Positions 9,183-18,928 are shown, counted from the stretch's first letter. The stretch: 64,000 nucleotides of DNA from Cordylochernes scorpioides (GCA_030710605.1 CP092886.1:158456000-158519999), one strand, 5' to 3'. Made by a program: numbers and translations. The notes: generated by a model not told the origin, from the sequence alone.

Positions 9183-9907
9183 CGTAAGGTGCCAATGTAG
9201 TCGACGTATAATTTTAAAGACACTCTTACATTGTTTTTTGCGTGAAAACCTGTATAAGTAAGGTTTCCCAATACCATATCCCCGCTTTTAAATGAGATAT
9301 TTACATCATCCCTGACCGATTCGCTTAAAAAATGTTGCATTTCAGGAGCTGCTTCTTCTTCCTCGTCATTTCTAAAAACGATATGACACCCGGGGTTGTT
9401 AAAATCTGTCGGCACGTTTTCATATCTGAGCCGATACTTCCTAATTTTTCCATCGAGAAAGAATGTGTGTTGTGCAAATTCACATTTTAACGTTATCAAA
9501 TCTCCTTCCATGAGCATAAAACGAAAATCTAAGGTTTTGGTACTAGTAACTAATTTACCTAAATAATCACGGAGATATAAAACTGTGATGGCGTCCGTGT
9601 CATTTTCAGCGTTACCTAAATTTGTTACTTTATAACCGTTGCAATCAAAGTGTTTGTTTTCTTCGTCTAACAATAAAACTTGCTTTTTCAAACGCTTAAT
9701 TTTCTTGGTTAAAAAACCTTTTGGAACGACATCTGTGTCGTCTGTTGGTTCAGGAACATTGGTAATTTTTCTTTGCTCAACGTCATAATACGAATTTTGT
9801 TTTAAAGGTAAAGATTTCGGAACGTATAAGCCATCGTTTAGTTTTATCAACGCGTTTTGATCGCAGCTATGAACTAACGTCGCCTCGTTTATGTAACAAT
9901 CCTGCAT
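9179..9907 (-). CDS. Fibre-like protein (242 aa), left copy
   Basis: Two repeats of a phage/virus fibre motif are visible: YYDVEQRKITNVPEPTDDTD around residues 40-60 and HFDCNGYKVTNLGNAENDTD around 87-107, both followed by a coiled, Lys/Leu-rich or linker segment. Such motifs (aromatic-D..G..I.N...P...TDA) are common in trimeric tail-fibre and Polinton spike proteins. The C-terminal half is beta-rich and may form the head. It lies between the hexon and protease genes with overlapping start and stop codons at both sides, as expected of a virion gene cluster. The assignment rests on motif shape, not on a search. Confidence 0.6.
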   Translation of the reverse strand: MQDCYINEATLVHSCDQNALIKLNDGLYVPKSLPLKQNSYYDVEQRKITNVPEPTDDTDVVPKGFLTKKIKRLKKQVLLLDEENKHFDCNGYKVTNLGNAENDTDAITVLYLRDYLGKLVTSTKTLDFRFMLMEGDLITLKCEFAQHTFFLDGKIRKYRLRYENVPTDFNNPGCHIVFRNDEEEEAAPEMQHFLSESVRDDVNISFKSGDMVLGNLTYTGFHAKNNVRVSLKLYVDYIGTLR

Positions 9908-11190
9908 TACTCGATCAAACTCACTTGCCGCAGTTTATCGATATGAATTTCGGATTGGAATTCGGAATAAAGGATGACGTTAATTGTCGATGTTAGTGCG
10001 CTCGAAAATTTCACTTCCAAAGAAATATTCGAATTTTGCGTAGCGCTAGAATGTAGATCCGAAGCGCACAAATCGGGAGTCGTATCAAACGCGAACAGAG
10101 TCAATCCATTTTGAAATTCTTCTGGAGTTATATTCAATTCTCCGGAACTTAAATACCGACCCATTTTGGAAAATAGATCGACGTAGCTTCTGTAAAATTC
10201 TCCTTCGGAAAATTGCGGATTAAGCGGACGGTTTGGAAGAACTCGTTGTCCGATTTTTAATGAAATATAATTTATGTTAAAATTTTGAAAATTGAACGGG
10301 TTTTTCGTGAAATCTCCACTATATGCACCATTCGTCACAAATCCGATGACAATACGATTTGGTACTGGACCTAAAAATAGGTTCGGAAGGATTGTCGAAT
10401 GGGTTCCGCTGGGAATCCTTAGAGTTTTTACATCTACTTTACGTATTGGATATTTTGCGACGCCATTCTCCAAAGTTTTATTATGCGCGAGAACGACGGA
10501 CGGTGAAACAGTCACTTTTCGAACGAGAAGAGAGGCCTTTGTTATCTTCAGAACGAAACCTTGAGTATTGGACATCAAAACAAAGAAATTTTTAGCTCTA
10601 TGCAAACGGATTTTTGATGAGACGCCATTTAGCAAGAGTTTGTGCTGAAAACTTAAATCTAAATTCATCGCGCCGAAAAGTGTTATTTCTTTATTTAACT
10701 CCATAACTGCATGTCGAGCTTTCAATCCCAAATTATTACCGTTTGGGTCTGTTTCGTCAAAATATTTCGCCGTGTCCTTTTCAAATAAGCTAGATTTGAG
10801 AAAAGTTTTCTGTGCATTTTCGGGAAAGTTTAGCAAGGCGTCTAAAATACTTCTATACCCGTAATTATTTTGCGATACGATTTGCTTTTCGTTTAAAAAA
10901 ACTTCTACATTCTCAAAAGCCGTATTCAGGAGATAATTTATAGGTCCGACTTTATCCGTGGCGGCTAAGGCGCTTCCATCTCTCTTCGAAATTTTAACCG
11001 CGAGTTGTAAGAAAATGAACGACGGGTCGATGTAGTGCTCAAACGTGCCCGGAATATAGAATTCGATTGGACCATCCGATAGAGTCGCTATAGGATGGAC
11101 TTCTTCAAAATCGGAGTTTTCTATAGCTACTTGAATCGGTAAACCCGAAAATAAGTCCAGCTCGGATTTAAGACACAGAGGTTCCATCAT
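9907..11190 (-). CDS. Hexon-like major capsid protein (427 aa), left copy, intact
   Basis: The N-terminal pattern LDLFSGLPIQVAIE, then GPIEFYIPGTFEHYIDPSFIFLQLAVKI, then VGPINYLLNTAFENVEVFLNEKQI is the hallmark of the F54H12.2-like family encoded by many invertebrate Polinton/adintovirus elements, which I take to be the double jelly-roll major capsid protein. Full length with no stops. The start overlaps the end of the pX frame (ATGA), and the stop overlaps the fibre ATG (TAATG). The right-arm copy carries a nonsense codon. The left arm thus retains the only intact hexon in the window. Confidence 0.85.
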   Translation of the reverse strand: MMEPLCLKSELDLFSGLPIQVAIENSDFEEVHPIATLSDGPIEFYIPGTFEHYIDPSFIFLQLAVKISKRDGSALAATDKVGPINYLLNTAFENVEVFLNEKQIVSQNNYGYRSILDALLNFPENAQKTFLKSSLFEKDTAKYFDETDPNGNNLGLKARHAVMELNKEITLFGAMNLDLSFQHKLLLNGVSSKIRLHRAKNFFVLMSNTQGFVLKITKASLLVRKVTVSPSVVLAHNKTLENGVAKYPIRKVDVKTLRIPSGTHSTILPNLFLGPVPNRIVIGFVTNGAYSGDFTKNPFNFQNFNINYISLKIGQRVLPNRPLNPQFSEGEFYRSYVDLFSKMGRYLSSGELNITPEEFQNGLTLFAFDTTPDLCASDLHSSATQNSNISLEVKFSSALTSTINVILYSEFQSEIHIDKLRQVSLIE

Positions 11191-11417
11191 GCGAATATGT
11201 CCCTGTTCTGCTTTCTACTTCGCTTACGTACGGTTTTTATACGTTTGCCCTCTTCGCTTTGAAATCGTTTGAGAGCGTCGTCTTTGATATCCCTTCCAGT
11301 TTCAAATATTCGCTTTTTTATACTCTGCTTGAAATTTTCTCCGCCGCCGACATCTCCCGCTACTTTAGAAGCGGTGTATAAAAGTTTTTTGCCAAAGTAT
11401 TTCCCCGCGCGTTTCAA
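11187..11417 (-). pseudogene. pX-like core protein, 5'-truncated left copy
   Basis: It carries the last 76 codons or so of the pX-like gene, from KRAGKYFGKK to the basic tail RKQNRDIFA. Its first 49 codons, present at 13648-13794 on the right, are missing: at 11417/11418 the homology to the right arm stops and unrelated coding DNA begins. There is no ATG at the start of the frame (a TTG stands there). This marks the inner edge of the palindrome. Confidence 0.8.
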
Positions 11418-12098
11418 TATTTCGATATTTTAGTGCTCTTAGCCAATTGATCGATTCCGCCAAAACTTCCCGGTTCTTCCGCGTTGTAATACACTTTGGC
11501 TAAAAATTCATCCATTTTTTTTTCTTTTTTTGAAGTCGATAAAGAAGGCGAGAGCTCTTCCCGCTTTACACTCGGCGTTTGTTTCTTAAATATGAGATTC
11601 TTAGCGGTCGAATTAAAAATCCACTGTTGTGGAATATTTATTTTCTTTAAACTTATCGCTAAATCTTGAAAGCCCACAGGTACATTTACGTTCTTCCTTT
11701 TTCGCGTCGTAAGAAACGTAAAAATATCGACGACGTTGGACTGCGGAATAGGTTGATTATTGATTATGATTTCACCATTCTGATTCCAAATCATTTCGTT
11801 AGTAGATCTTAAACGTTGAATAATCATGTCTACATACTTTTTTGAAGTGATCGGGACTGAATTGATAATTTCTGCATCTATATTTCGTTCATTTAAAGGT
11901 TCGATGGGTTTGCGGCGGCGGTGGCGGAGTGTCGAATGAACGTTGATAACGTCGCATTAATTCTGCTAAGAGCTTCACTTTCTGATCGTCCGGCAAAGAC
12001 TTCTTTGTTAATAATGCGTCGATCTCTTGTTCGAGAGATAACGTTTGTGTATAAATTGGATATAATGACGGATTAGGAAATGCGAATCTTTCCGCCAT
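11414..12098 (-). pseudogene. Conserved Polinton accessory protein, frameshifted, running into an integrase N-terminal scrap
   Basis: ATG at 12098 opens a frame with SLPDDQKVKLLAELMRRYQR (residues 35-54), typical of an accessory protein in invertebrate Polinton/adintovirus elements. It ends early after a Pro run coded by CCGCCACCGCCGCCG, where a small indel shifts the frame. The continuation, ORF 11414-11827, has IPQSNVVDIFTFL and a later segment FLAKVYYNAEEPGSFGG. The latter resembles the very start of Polinton integrases. The frame stops where the DNA joins the truncated pX gene. Thus one accessory gene with a frameshift, plus possibly the first residues of an otherwise deleted integrase. 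Confidence 0.6.
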
Positions 12099-12100
12099 TT

Positions 12101-12426
12101 TTACAACTTTTTACCGATCCAGGATCCCAAGGCCGACAGAATAGGCGCTAAAATAAGGGGCAAAAACCTCCCTTCTGATTAGTCAGTAGACGTCTCCGTT
12201 TGACGAGAGAAATCTTTCTGTTCGCGAGAGTTCTCATCATCTTTTTATAGCGACGAAGTTTTGTTTTGCGTTTAGATGAAAGGTTAACATTGCCTTTTAA
12301 AATGTTGAGACATATTTCGCAGAGACAATCGGTCAGAGCTGGAGTGAGTAATTTTTTTCTCTCTAGCACATTTTGCGCCTTTGCTAGAGACTCTAGCACA
12401 TATCTATGCTTGTATAATCGATTCAT
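12101..12426 (-). pseudogene. Basic conserved Polinton protein with frameshift near the 3' end
   Basis: The frame 12148-12426 (92 codons) has CLCEICLNILKGN followed by a Lys/Arg-rich stretch with KISLVKRRRLLTNQKGGF, a pattern I associate with a small basic protein found in many invertebrate Polintons, in which the KGGF is followed by a hydrophobic tail. Here the frame ends soon after GGF. The hydrophobic tail is present in another frame down to the stop at 12101-12103, so a one-base change in the T run near 12166 broke the gene. Role unknown. It overlaps the upstream ORF by ATGA, and the next gene starts 3 bp after 12101. Confidence 0.6.
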
Positions 12427-12641
12427 TTTGGTGAATAAATAAAATTAGCTTCCCCAGGAAATAAATGCGAATGGATCCTCAATTGCTCAGGCGTCTGAGG
12501 TTTCAAATCTATGCAGATAAATTTATATAATTCCTCTGCAGTTGCCATTTTTAGAGCCGCTTCTAAAAATTTTGGATTATTGGGATACATTTGTCGCTCA
12601 AGCGTATATACCTGCTGGGCATCTCTGGGGTTTCTAAACAA
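12423..12641 (-). pseudogene. Unrecognised 5'-truncated ORF at the palindrome centre
   Basis: An open frame of about 72 codons, with no ATG at the upstream limit (TTG at 12641; the frame stays open across the junction). The product is soluble: FLEAALKMATAEELYKFICI and a terminal PGEANFIYSPK. It overlaps the next ORF by ATGA, so it was part of the same gene series. Fragments of this gene (12533-12579) recur, antisense, in both terminal repeats. I do not recognise the family. Confidence 0.5.
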
Positions 12642-12660
12642 GAAAATGTAATGACTATTT
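12642..12660. other. Head-to-head junction of two Polinton halves
   Basis: Genes to the left read leftward and genes to the right read rightward. On the left the first gene lacks its start; on the right the first gene is the tail of an integrase. The junction must lie between the last base of the left fragment and the TGA at 12652-12654 preceding the integrase frame. No obvious repeat or hairpin marks it. Confidence 0.65.
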
Positions 12661-12909
12661 AACGAAATGGTTCTAAAATGCGGACCGGCAACCTATATAT
12701 TGCGCGATTTGAAAAACGAGTTAATTAAAGGAAGTTTTTACGATTTCGAATTACAACGAGTACATAAGAGAGACGAGGATTTCTGGCCTATAGATCGCAT
12801 TATCAAAACAAAAGGGAAGGGTAAGACGAAAAAATATTTTGTCAGTTTTAAAGGCTTTTCGGATCGATTCAATTCATGGGTTACAGATCTACGAAGGAAT
12901 TCTATGTGA
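12655..12909 (+). pseudogene. INT: Integrase C-terminal fragment with chromodomain
   Basis: About 80 codons remain. The order, a beta-strand segment with YILRDLKNELIKGSFYDFELQ, then a chromodomain with DEDFWPIDRIIKTKGKGKTK, then YFVSFKGFSDRFNSWVTDL, is typical of the tail of Polinton integrases, whose chromodomain is thought to guide insertion. The catalytic DDE core and zinc finger are absent: a stop lies just upstream at 12652-12654, at the junction. The 3' end overlaps the penton start by 34 bp. Confidence 0.8.
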
Positions 12910-13661
12910 CCCTACCTTCGGATTCGAGTTTGGATTATTTTCCAAATAATACGCATTCAAATTATACAACGCGTTTGCCCCATTGTATCAGACTCGAGGG
13001 AAACTGGCTCGTCGCCCTTGCCGAATTAAGATTTGATAGAATTGTCAAAGAAAAGGAACATTTTAATTTTTATTACATCGTTTCGAACGACCAGGGTGAC
13101 ACGCTTTTGTCTCATCAATTCGAATATCAAGCGACCGATCCGCTAATCGCCCTCGACAAATTTAACGAGGATATCGTCAAATTATTGTGGAGTCACAACA
13201 TTAAAAACCACGGACAGTTCGATTTTCGGAATGACATTTCAACTTTGAATTTACCTCCTAATCATAAATTGATCATTTCTAGGAATTTATATAATTATCT
13301 CAAATTCCCCGAAGCAACAACTTTATTACCATTAGGGATTTTGATTGAAGAACAAAAGACAATATCGACCGAGCCGATCATTCGAGAGCGAACGGATAAG
13401 AATATACAATCGGTTTTTGTTTACTCCGATATATGTAAGTTTGGTATTGTGGGAGATTCGGCTTCGCCACTTCTTCGGCACGTATTTCTTCCTCGAGACA
13501 AAGGTAACGTAAACTTTGAAACTTTGTTCTATAAACCCGTTAATAAGAGCGAGTTTCAGACGATCGAAATAAATATAAGAGACCGCTACGGCGATTTTGT
13601 ATTATTCTTAGGCGAGAGCGTCAGCCTGACTTTGCATTTCAAACGAGATGACGATGCATAA
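12876..13661 (+). CDS. Penton-like minor capsid protein (261 aa)
   Basis: The N-terminal pattern KEFYVTLPSDSSLDYFPNN, HSNYTTRLPHCIRLEGNWLVALAEL is characteristic of the single jelly-roll vertex (penton-like) protein of Polintons and adintoviruses. Length 261 is in the expected range, and there are no stops. This is the only copy in the window, because the left side lost it together with the integrase and the start of pX. The ATG at 12876 lies inside the end of the integrase frame, and the stop overlaps the pX start by 14 bp, so the genes are tightly packed. Confidence 0.8.
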   Translation: MGYRSTKEFYVTLPSDSSLDYFPNNTHSNYTTRLPHCIRLEGNWLVALAELRFDRIVKEKEHFNFYYIVSNDQGDTLLSHQFEYQATDPLIALDKFNEDIVKLLWSHNIKNHGQFDFRNDISTLNLPPNHKLIISRNLYNYLKFPEATTLLPLGILIEEQKTISTEPIIRERTDKNIQSVFVYSDICKFGIVGDSASPLLRHVFLPRDKGNVNFETLFYKPVNKSEFQTIEINIRDRYGDFVLFLGESVSLTLHFKRDDDA

Positions 13662-14025
13662 ACATCGCTCTATCGACCCGCATACATGCTGTCAGTATTA
13701 CGCGCTGCAACAGGATGGTAATATTCCATATTATTACGCCACACAGACCGGAAGGGGATGGTTCGGAAATATTTTTCGAACTGTAACGCCCGTTTTGAAA
13801 CGCGCGGGGAAATACTTTGGCAAAAAACTTTTATCCACCGCTTCTAAAGTAGCGGGAGATGTCGGCGGCGAAGAAAATTTCAAGCAGAGTATAAAAAAGC
13901 GAATATTTGAAACTGGAAGGGATATCAAAGACGACGCTCTCAAACGATTTCAAAGCAGAGAGGGCAAACGTATAAAAACCGTACGTAAACGAAGAAGAAA
14001 GCAGAACAGGGACATATTCGCATGA
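13648..14025 (+). CDS. pX-like basic core protein (125 aa), full length
   Basis: It starts with a Tyr/His-rich segment, then GRGWFGNIFRTVTPVLKRAGKYFGKK (about residues 36-61), then a strongly basic C-terminus with RIKTVRKRRRKQNRDIFA. The Gly-aromatic-FR...LKR.GK..GK..L pattern is typical of the adenovirus pX/mu-like or membrane-lytic small proteins of Polintons, which are usually cleaved by the protease. It overlaps penton upstream and hexon downstream (ATGA). The left side retains only the last three fifths. Confidence 0.75.
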   Translation: MTMHKHRSIDPHTCCQYYALQQDGNIPYYYATQTGRGWFGNIFRTVTPVLKRAGKYFGKKLLSTASKVAGDVGGEENFKQSIKKRIFETGRDIKDDALKRFQSREGKRIKTVRKRRRKQNRDIFA

Positions 14026-15305
14026 TGGAACCTCTGTGTCTTAAATCCGAGCTGGACTTATTTTCGGGTTTACCGATTCAAGTAGCTATAGAAAACTTCG
14101 ATTTTGAAGAAGTCCATCCTATAGCGACTCTATCGGATGGTCCAATCGAATTCTATATTCCGGGCACGTTTGAGCACTACATCGACCCGTCGTTCATTTT
14201 CTTACAACTCGCGGTTAAAATTTCGAAGAGAGATGGAAGCGCCTTAGCCGCCACGGATAAAGTCGGACCTATAAATTATCTCCTGAATACGGCTTTTGAG
14301 AATGTAGAAGTTTTTTTAAACGAAAAGCAAATCGTATCGCAAAATAATTACGGGTATAGAAGTATTTTAGACGCCTTGCTAAACTTTCCCGAAAATGCAC
14401 AGAAAACTTTTCTCAAATCTAGCTTATTTGAAAAGGACACGGCGAAATATTTTGACGAAACAGACCCAAACGGTAATAATTTGGGATTGAAAGCTCGACA
14501 TGCAGTTATGGATTTAAATAAAGAAATAACACTTTTCGGCGCGATGAATTTAGATTTAAGTTTTCAGCACAAACTCTTGCTAAATGGCGTCTCATCAAAA
14601 ATCCGTTTGCATAGAGCTAAAAATTTCTTTGTTTTGATGTCCAATACTCAAGGTTTCGTTCTGAAGATAACAAAGGCCTCTCTTCTCGTTCGAAAAGTGA
14701 CTGTTTCACCGTCCGTCGTTCTCGCGCATAATAAAACTTTGGAGAATGGCGTCGCAAAATATCCAATACGTAAAGTAGATGTAAAAACTCTAAGGATTCC
14801 CAGCGGAACCCATTCGACAATCCTTCCGAACCTATTTTTAGGTCCAGTACCAAATCGTATTGTCATCGGATTTGTGACGAATGGTGCATATAGTGGAGAT
14901 TTCACGAAAAACCCGTTCAATTTTCAAAATTTTAACATAAATTATATTTCATCAAAAATCGGACAACGAGTTCTTCCAAACCGTCCGCTTACTCCGCAAT
15001 TTTCCGAAGGAGAATTTTAAAGAAGCTACGTCGATCTCTTTTCCAACATGGGTCGGTATTTAAGTTCCGGAGAATTGAATATAACTCCAGAAGAATTTCA
15101 AAACGGATTGACTCTGTTCGCGTTTGATACGACTCCCGATTTGTGCGCTTCGGATCTACATTCTAGCGCTACGCAAAATTCGAATATTTCTTTGGAAGTG
15201 AAATTTTCGAGCGCACTAACATCGACAATTAACGTAATCCTTTATTCCGAATTCCAATCCGAAATTCATATCGATAAACTGCGGCAAGTGAGTTTGATCG
15301 AGTAA
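14022..15305 (+). pseudogene. Hexon-like major capsid gene, right copy, nonsense mutation
   Basis: It is nearly identical to the left hexon (for example S/F at residue 26, E/D at 164), but the codon at 15018-15020 is TAA where the left copy has TAC. Downstream the same frame stays open to 15305. A single in-frame substitution therefore truncates the product to 332 residues of 427. Upstream and downstream overlaps with pX and fibre are preserved. Confidence 0.85.
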
Positions 15306-16051
15306 TGCAGGATTGTTACATAAACGAGGCGACGTTAGTTCATAGCTGCGATCAAAACGCGTTGATAAAACTAAACGATGGCTTATACGTTCTGAAATCT
15401 TTACCTTTAAAACAAAATTCGTATTATGACGTTGAGCAAAGAAAAATTACCAATGTTCCTGAACCAACAGACGACACAGATGTCGTTCCAAAAGGTTTTT
15501 TAACCAAGAAAATTAAGCGTTTGAAAAAGCAAGTTTTATTGTTAGATGAAGAAAACAAACACTTTGATTGCAACGGTTATAAAGTAACAAATTTAGGTAA
15601 CGCTGAAAATGACACGGACGCCATCACAGTTTTATATCTCCGTGATTATTTAGGTAAATTAGTTACTAGTACCGAAACCTTAGATTTTCGTTTTATGCTC
15701 ATGGAAGGAGATTCGATAACGTTAAAATGTGAATTTGCACAACACACATTCTTTCTCGATGGAAAAATTAGGAAGTATCGGCTCAGATATGAAAACGTGC
15801 CGACAGATATTAACAACCCCGGGTGTTATATCGTTTTTAGAAATGACGAAGAAGAAGAAGCAGCTCCTGAAATGCAACATTTTTTAAGCGAATCGGTCAG
15901 GGATGATGTAAATATCTCATTTAAAGCGGGGATACGGTATTGGGAAACCTTACTTATACAGATTTTCACGCAAAAAAACAATGTAAGAGTGTCGTTAAAA
16001 TTATACGTCGACTACATTGGCACCTTACGAAGAATTCGAAACAACTCTTAA
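15305..16051 (+). pseudogene. Fibre-like gene, right copy, frame-altered C-terminus
   Basis: The first ~210 residues match the left fibre. One A is then missing (AAA against AAAA at about 15925), which shifts the frame for about 15 residues, and one A is gained at about 15973, which restores it. The stop codon is lost through T-to-A at 16031, so the frame runs on to 16051. The result is an open but altered protein of 248 residues. Confidence 0.75.
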
Positions 16052-16903
16052 GATTGGCTACGCTCGACCCTATCATTTCTAAAAAATTTGCGGGCGTGTT
16101 TCCGTCAGATTCGCTACCGAAATATATCGATGGTCGCTGCTGTAAGTATTTTGTTGTTAATCTAGATCCGTCAACAATGAAGGGAAGTCATTGGGTCGCG
16201 ATTGCCTTTTTGAATAAACGAACAGTTTTTTATTTCGACCCATATGGTATTAAGCCTTTTATGCCCGCGATCATAAATTTTATGAAACGCAATGCGAAAA
16301 GAATATTGCACAATAAGCTCCAGATGCAATCTCGCAATAGTAAAAGATGCGGCGAATATTGTTTGTATTTCCTAAATAGAGTAAGCAGAAATAAAAAATG
16401 ACAAGGCTGAATTCCGAGCAGGTTACTCGGTTTGTTCCGAAATATTTTCGCCAGTAGGGGGGTGTGTAAGAGAAATGGAAGACGCTGTTGACGACATTTG
16501 GCAGTTTGTCCCTCCATTAAATATCAATATCTATAAATATAAATTATTCAAGCCTTCTATTTCATGGTATTTAGCGCGTAAAAAAAGCATAGACGTTGAA
16601 TTTCTTAGTAAAAGAATCAGTAATATAACTCCTCATCCATTTCATACTATCGAAGTTATTTCCGTAAATAGAGGAGAAATTTTTAAATCTTGGAGGCCCC
16701 TTCCAATCGGGGTCAATGCCTTCTTGTGCTTAGGCAAAGAAAGATCTCTTACGTTCAGACACCGCCAAGAAAATTCCAGCTATTTAACGCACAAACTAGA
16801 ATCGGGAAATATAATTATCCTCGAAACTCGTGACGATGCAGAGGTATGTGTCCCTAAAGCGAGTTTCCGCAACGGGTGTTCGAAAATTATTTGGTTTTCT
16901 TAA
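16031..16903 (+). pseudogene. PRO: Adenain-like protease gene, right copy, start lost and frameshifted
   Basis: The ATG of the left copy corresponds to AAG here, because base 16031 is A instead of T. The catalytic motifs are still coded up to 16401, where a 2-bp shorter A run (6 against 8) brings in a stop. The C-terminal extension continues in another frame, 16475-16903. At least two independent lesions exist. Confidence 0.85.
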
Positions 16904-17219
16904 ATGGGTAATTGTGATAACGCTCCTCCTCTGTGGCATAATAATAATGTCAGTATCTCCCATTATGACAATTCCCAGCCCATCTTCTAATAGTACGGAA
17001 AGACCTATGGGTTGTGCAATCTCTAATGCGATTTTGAATCCTTGTTTGAACGGTACCCATTTAGGAAGACAGATCTACGCACATTTGTGCAATGACGTCA
17101 TTGACATAAGACAATTTTATTTGTGGAAGGGACAGTTGAAGCACGGTGAACGAAGCGTACAGCTGACTATTTCGGAATTCTCCTGCCTGTGTCATGTACG
17201 AGATATCTTGTATCGTTGA
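16836..17219 (+). CDS. Single-pass membrane protein, right copy
   Basis: The frame of 127 codons is intact and matches the left copy with an I/M change in the hydrophobic span. Same topology: short basic N-terminus, one span at about 25-45, then a Cys- and N-glycosylation-motif-containing domain. It overlaps the Cys-rich gene by 26 bp. Confidence 0.6.
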   Translation: MQRYVSLKRVSATGVRKLFGFLKWVIVITLLLCGIIIMSVSPIMTIPSPSSNSTERPMGCAISNAILNPCLNGTHLGRQIYAHLCNDVIDIRQFYLWKGQLKHGERSVQLTISEFSCLCHVRDILYR

Positions 17220-17712
17220 TTTTGAAGCTTTTCCGCTAGAGAGCGGTATGCTACTTCGCCAACTCTCTTGGACGCACCTACACCGCGACCTCGGTGAAAG
17301 AATTGAAATATATAATCCCAATTATAGATATTGTCATTTAAGTGAGAGGGACAAAAGAACAGTTAGATATTGCACGAAGAAAATTCACGGACTATTCATG
17401 TGTCAAAAACCAAGGAGAGAAGGCAATTGGATTTGCGACGTGGAAAAATATATTTTGGAATTATATTCAAATTTTGGAGGCACTTTCGCATATAAAGGCG
17501 GATGTATTGAGAAAAATATATTCGATAAATTAAATATTCCATCGATCGATCTTGAAAAAAAGTATAACGTACCCAAATCGAAAACAATAGGCGTGAATTG
17601 CAAATTGCACGCCGTATATATCGAACATTGTAGCTTCTGCGATGTGTGTTCGTTTAAAAGCTTTCTTGAATCCCACTATTTGTGCAATAAAATGAATGAA
17701 ATGCTTGTGTAG
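17194..17712 (+). CDS. Cys-rich Polinton protein, right copy (172 aa)
   Basis: An intact twin of 7498-8016, with one visible residue change (P for Q at 115). Survival of this and the membrane-protein frame in both arms contrasts with decay of the capsid genes on this side, although the number of changes is too small to prove selection. Confidence 0.6.
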   Translation: MYEISCIVDFEAFPLESGMLLRQLSWTHLHRDLGERIEIYNPNYRYCHLSERDKRTVRYCTKKIHGLFMCQKPRREGNWICDVEKYILELYSNFGGTFAYKGGCIEKNIFDKLNIPSIDLEKKYNVPKSKTIGVNCKLHAVYIEHCSFCDVCSFKSFLESHYLCNKMNEMLV

Positions 17713-17862
17713 AGCTAAAAAAAAAAAAGCTTCGTGCTAAATTTTTTTGGCGATGGGGTTGGCATTTCTTTCATGATAAAAAAATCTAATTTAAAGCAAA
17801 AAATATAAATAAATAAATAAAACCCCAATGAGTAATTTGGCTTTTTTACCTCCTGGGTCTAC

Positions 17863-18366
17863 ATGGAAATAAAAAGGTCAGAGTGCGATATGATGCTGGA
17901 CAAAACGCTTCTCGCTCTTCCTCTGCTTCGAAATTATAAACTTTTTTTCAAATCTCATCGACGTGTAGAGCTCCGGAAATGCAAATCGAACGGCAAACCC
18001 ACCCGAGTCGGATTAGTCTTCAACGCTAATGAAATAAAGGATCTATTTTATTATTTAGAATCACCTAAATTGAGAATTTTAAGAAGTGATTTTGAAATTA
18101 TCATGATGAAGAAGGCTCGTGGAATTTATAAGACTATATTTTTACCTATTGAAGTTGCTGATATATTCTTCAAGTATTTGGATTTAATTATGTTTGTCAT
18201 TTTTCCTCAAATAACTGCGGAAGAACTTATAAATGCTGCAAATAGCATATTTCCTGACAAGTATATTGATATATGTGTCAAATTATCTAGATTATTCAAT
18301 TTAAAATTATATCCTAATTCTAATATTAAAAAAAAACGACTTTTATATGAATCCTCTTTTATTTGA
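17863..18366 (+). CDS. Unrecognised Polinton protein, right copy (167 aa), altered C-terminus
   Basis: It matches the left 173-codon gene up to about residue 155. A shorter A run near 18333 then shifts the frame and the last residues differ. The left copy is more likely the ancestral form, because its tail is also what is repeated in the tandem duplication downstream. Confidence 0.55.
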   Translation: MEIKRSECDMMLDKTLLALPLLRNYKLFFKSHRRVELRKCKSNGKPTRVGLVFNANEIKDLFYYLESPKLRILRSDFEIIMMKKARGIYKTIFLPIEVADIFFKYLDLIMFVIFPQITAEELINAANSIFPDKYIDICVKLSRLFNLKLYPNSNIKKKRLLYESSFI

Positions 18367-18928
18367 AATAATAAAAAATCTTTAACTAATTTTCTTGTGT
18401 TTTTTTTTCTACACTAAAATACATGCATTGACGGTGTTTTCATACAATTTTCAAATAACCCTAAACAAAATGCGGTATACATTTTTTTTTACAAAATAAA
18501 TAAACAAAAGATTATTCCATTTAAAATTATATCCTAATTCTAATATTAAAAAAAAAGACTTTTATATAAATCCCCATTTATTTGAAATAATAAAAAATCT
18601 TTACCTAATCTTTTTTTCTTTCATTATACATTTGAAATAAATAGTTTTTGAAAAAACCTATTAAATTATTAAACTTTGTTTTCTTCTTCCTCTTCCTCTT
18701 TAATGCCAAAGTTAGATGGAAAAGCTTGGCCATTTAAAAATGTACACTTTTTTTTTTAAATATATATTTTTGACACACATTTCCATAAATATTATATCAT
18801 TTTATCAGTTGGTAAAAGATATGACAGATTTTTAAAAAATGAGCACACAAACACTTTTTTTTTTCAACATGAACTTTATTACATTTTAGACTCAAAGAGA
18901 AAAAAGTGTGCACACAAACGGAGCATAT
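18367..18928. repeat. Polinton right-arm non-coding region with duplicated gene end
   Basis: No gene is seen. The end of the upstream gene is repeated at about 18500-18605, as in the left arm. The region around 18797-18812 is the empty site of the Helitron found in the left arm. Confidence 0.7.

Noticed and set aside
10292-10595. Plus-strand frames inside the hexon gene, and their mirror at 14617-14920
   Set aside because: They are shadows of the capsid gene on the other strand and are conserved only because the capsid gene is.
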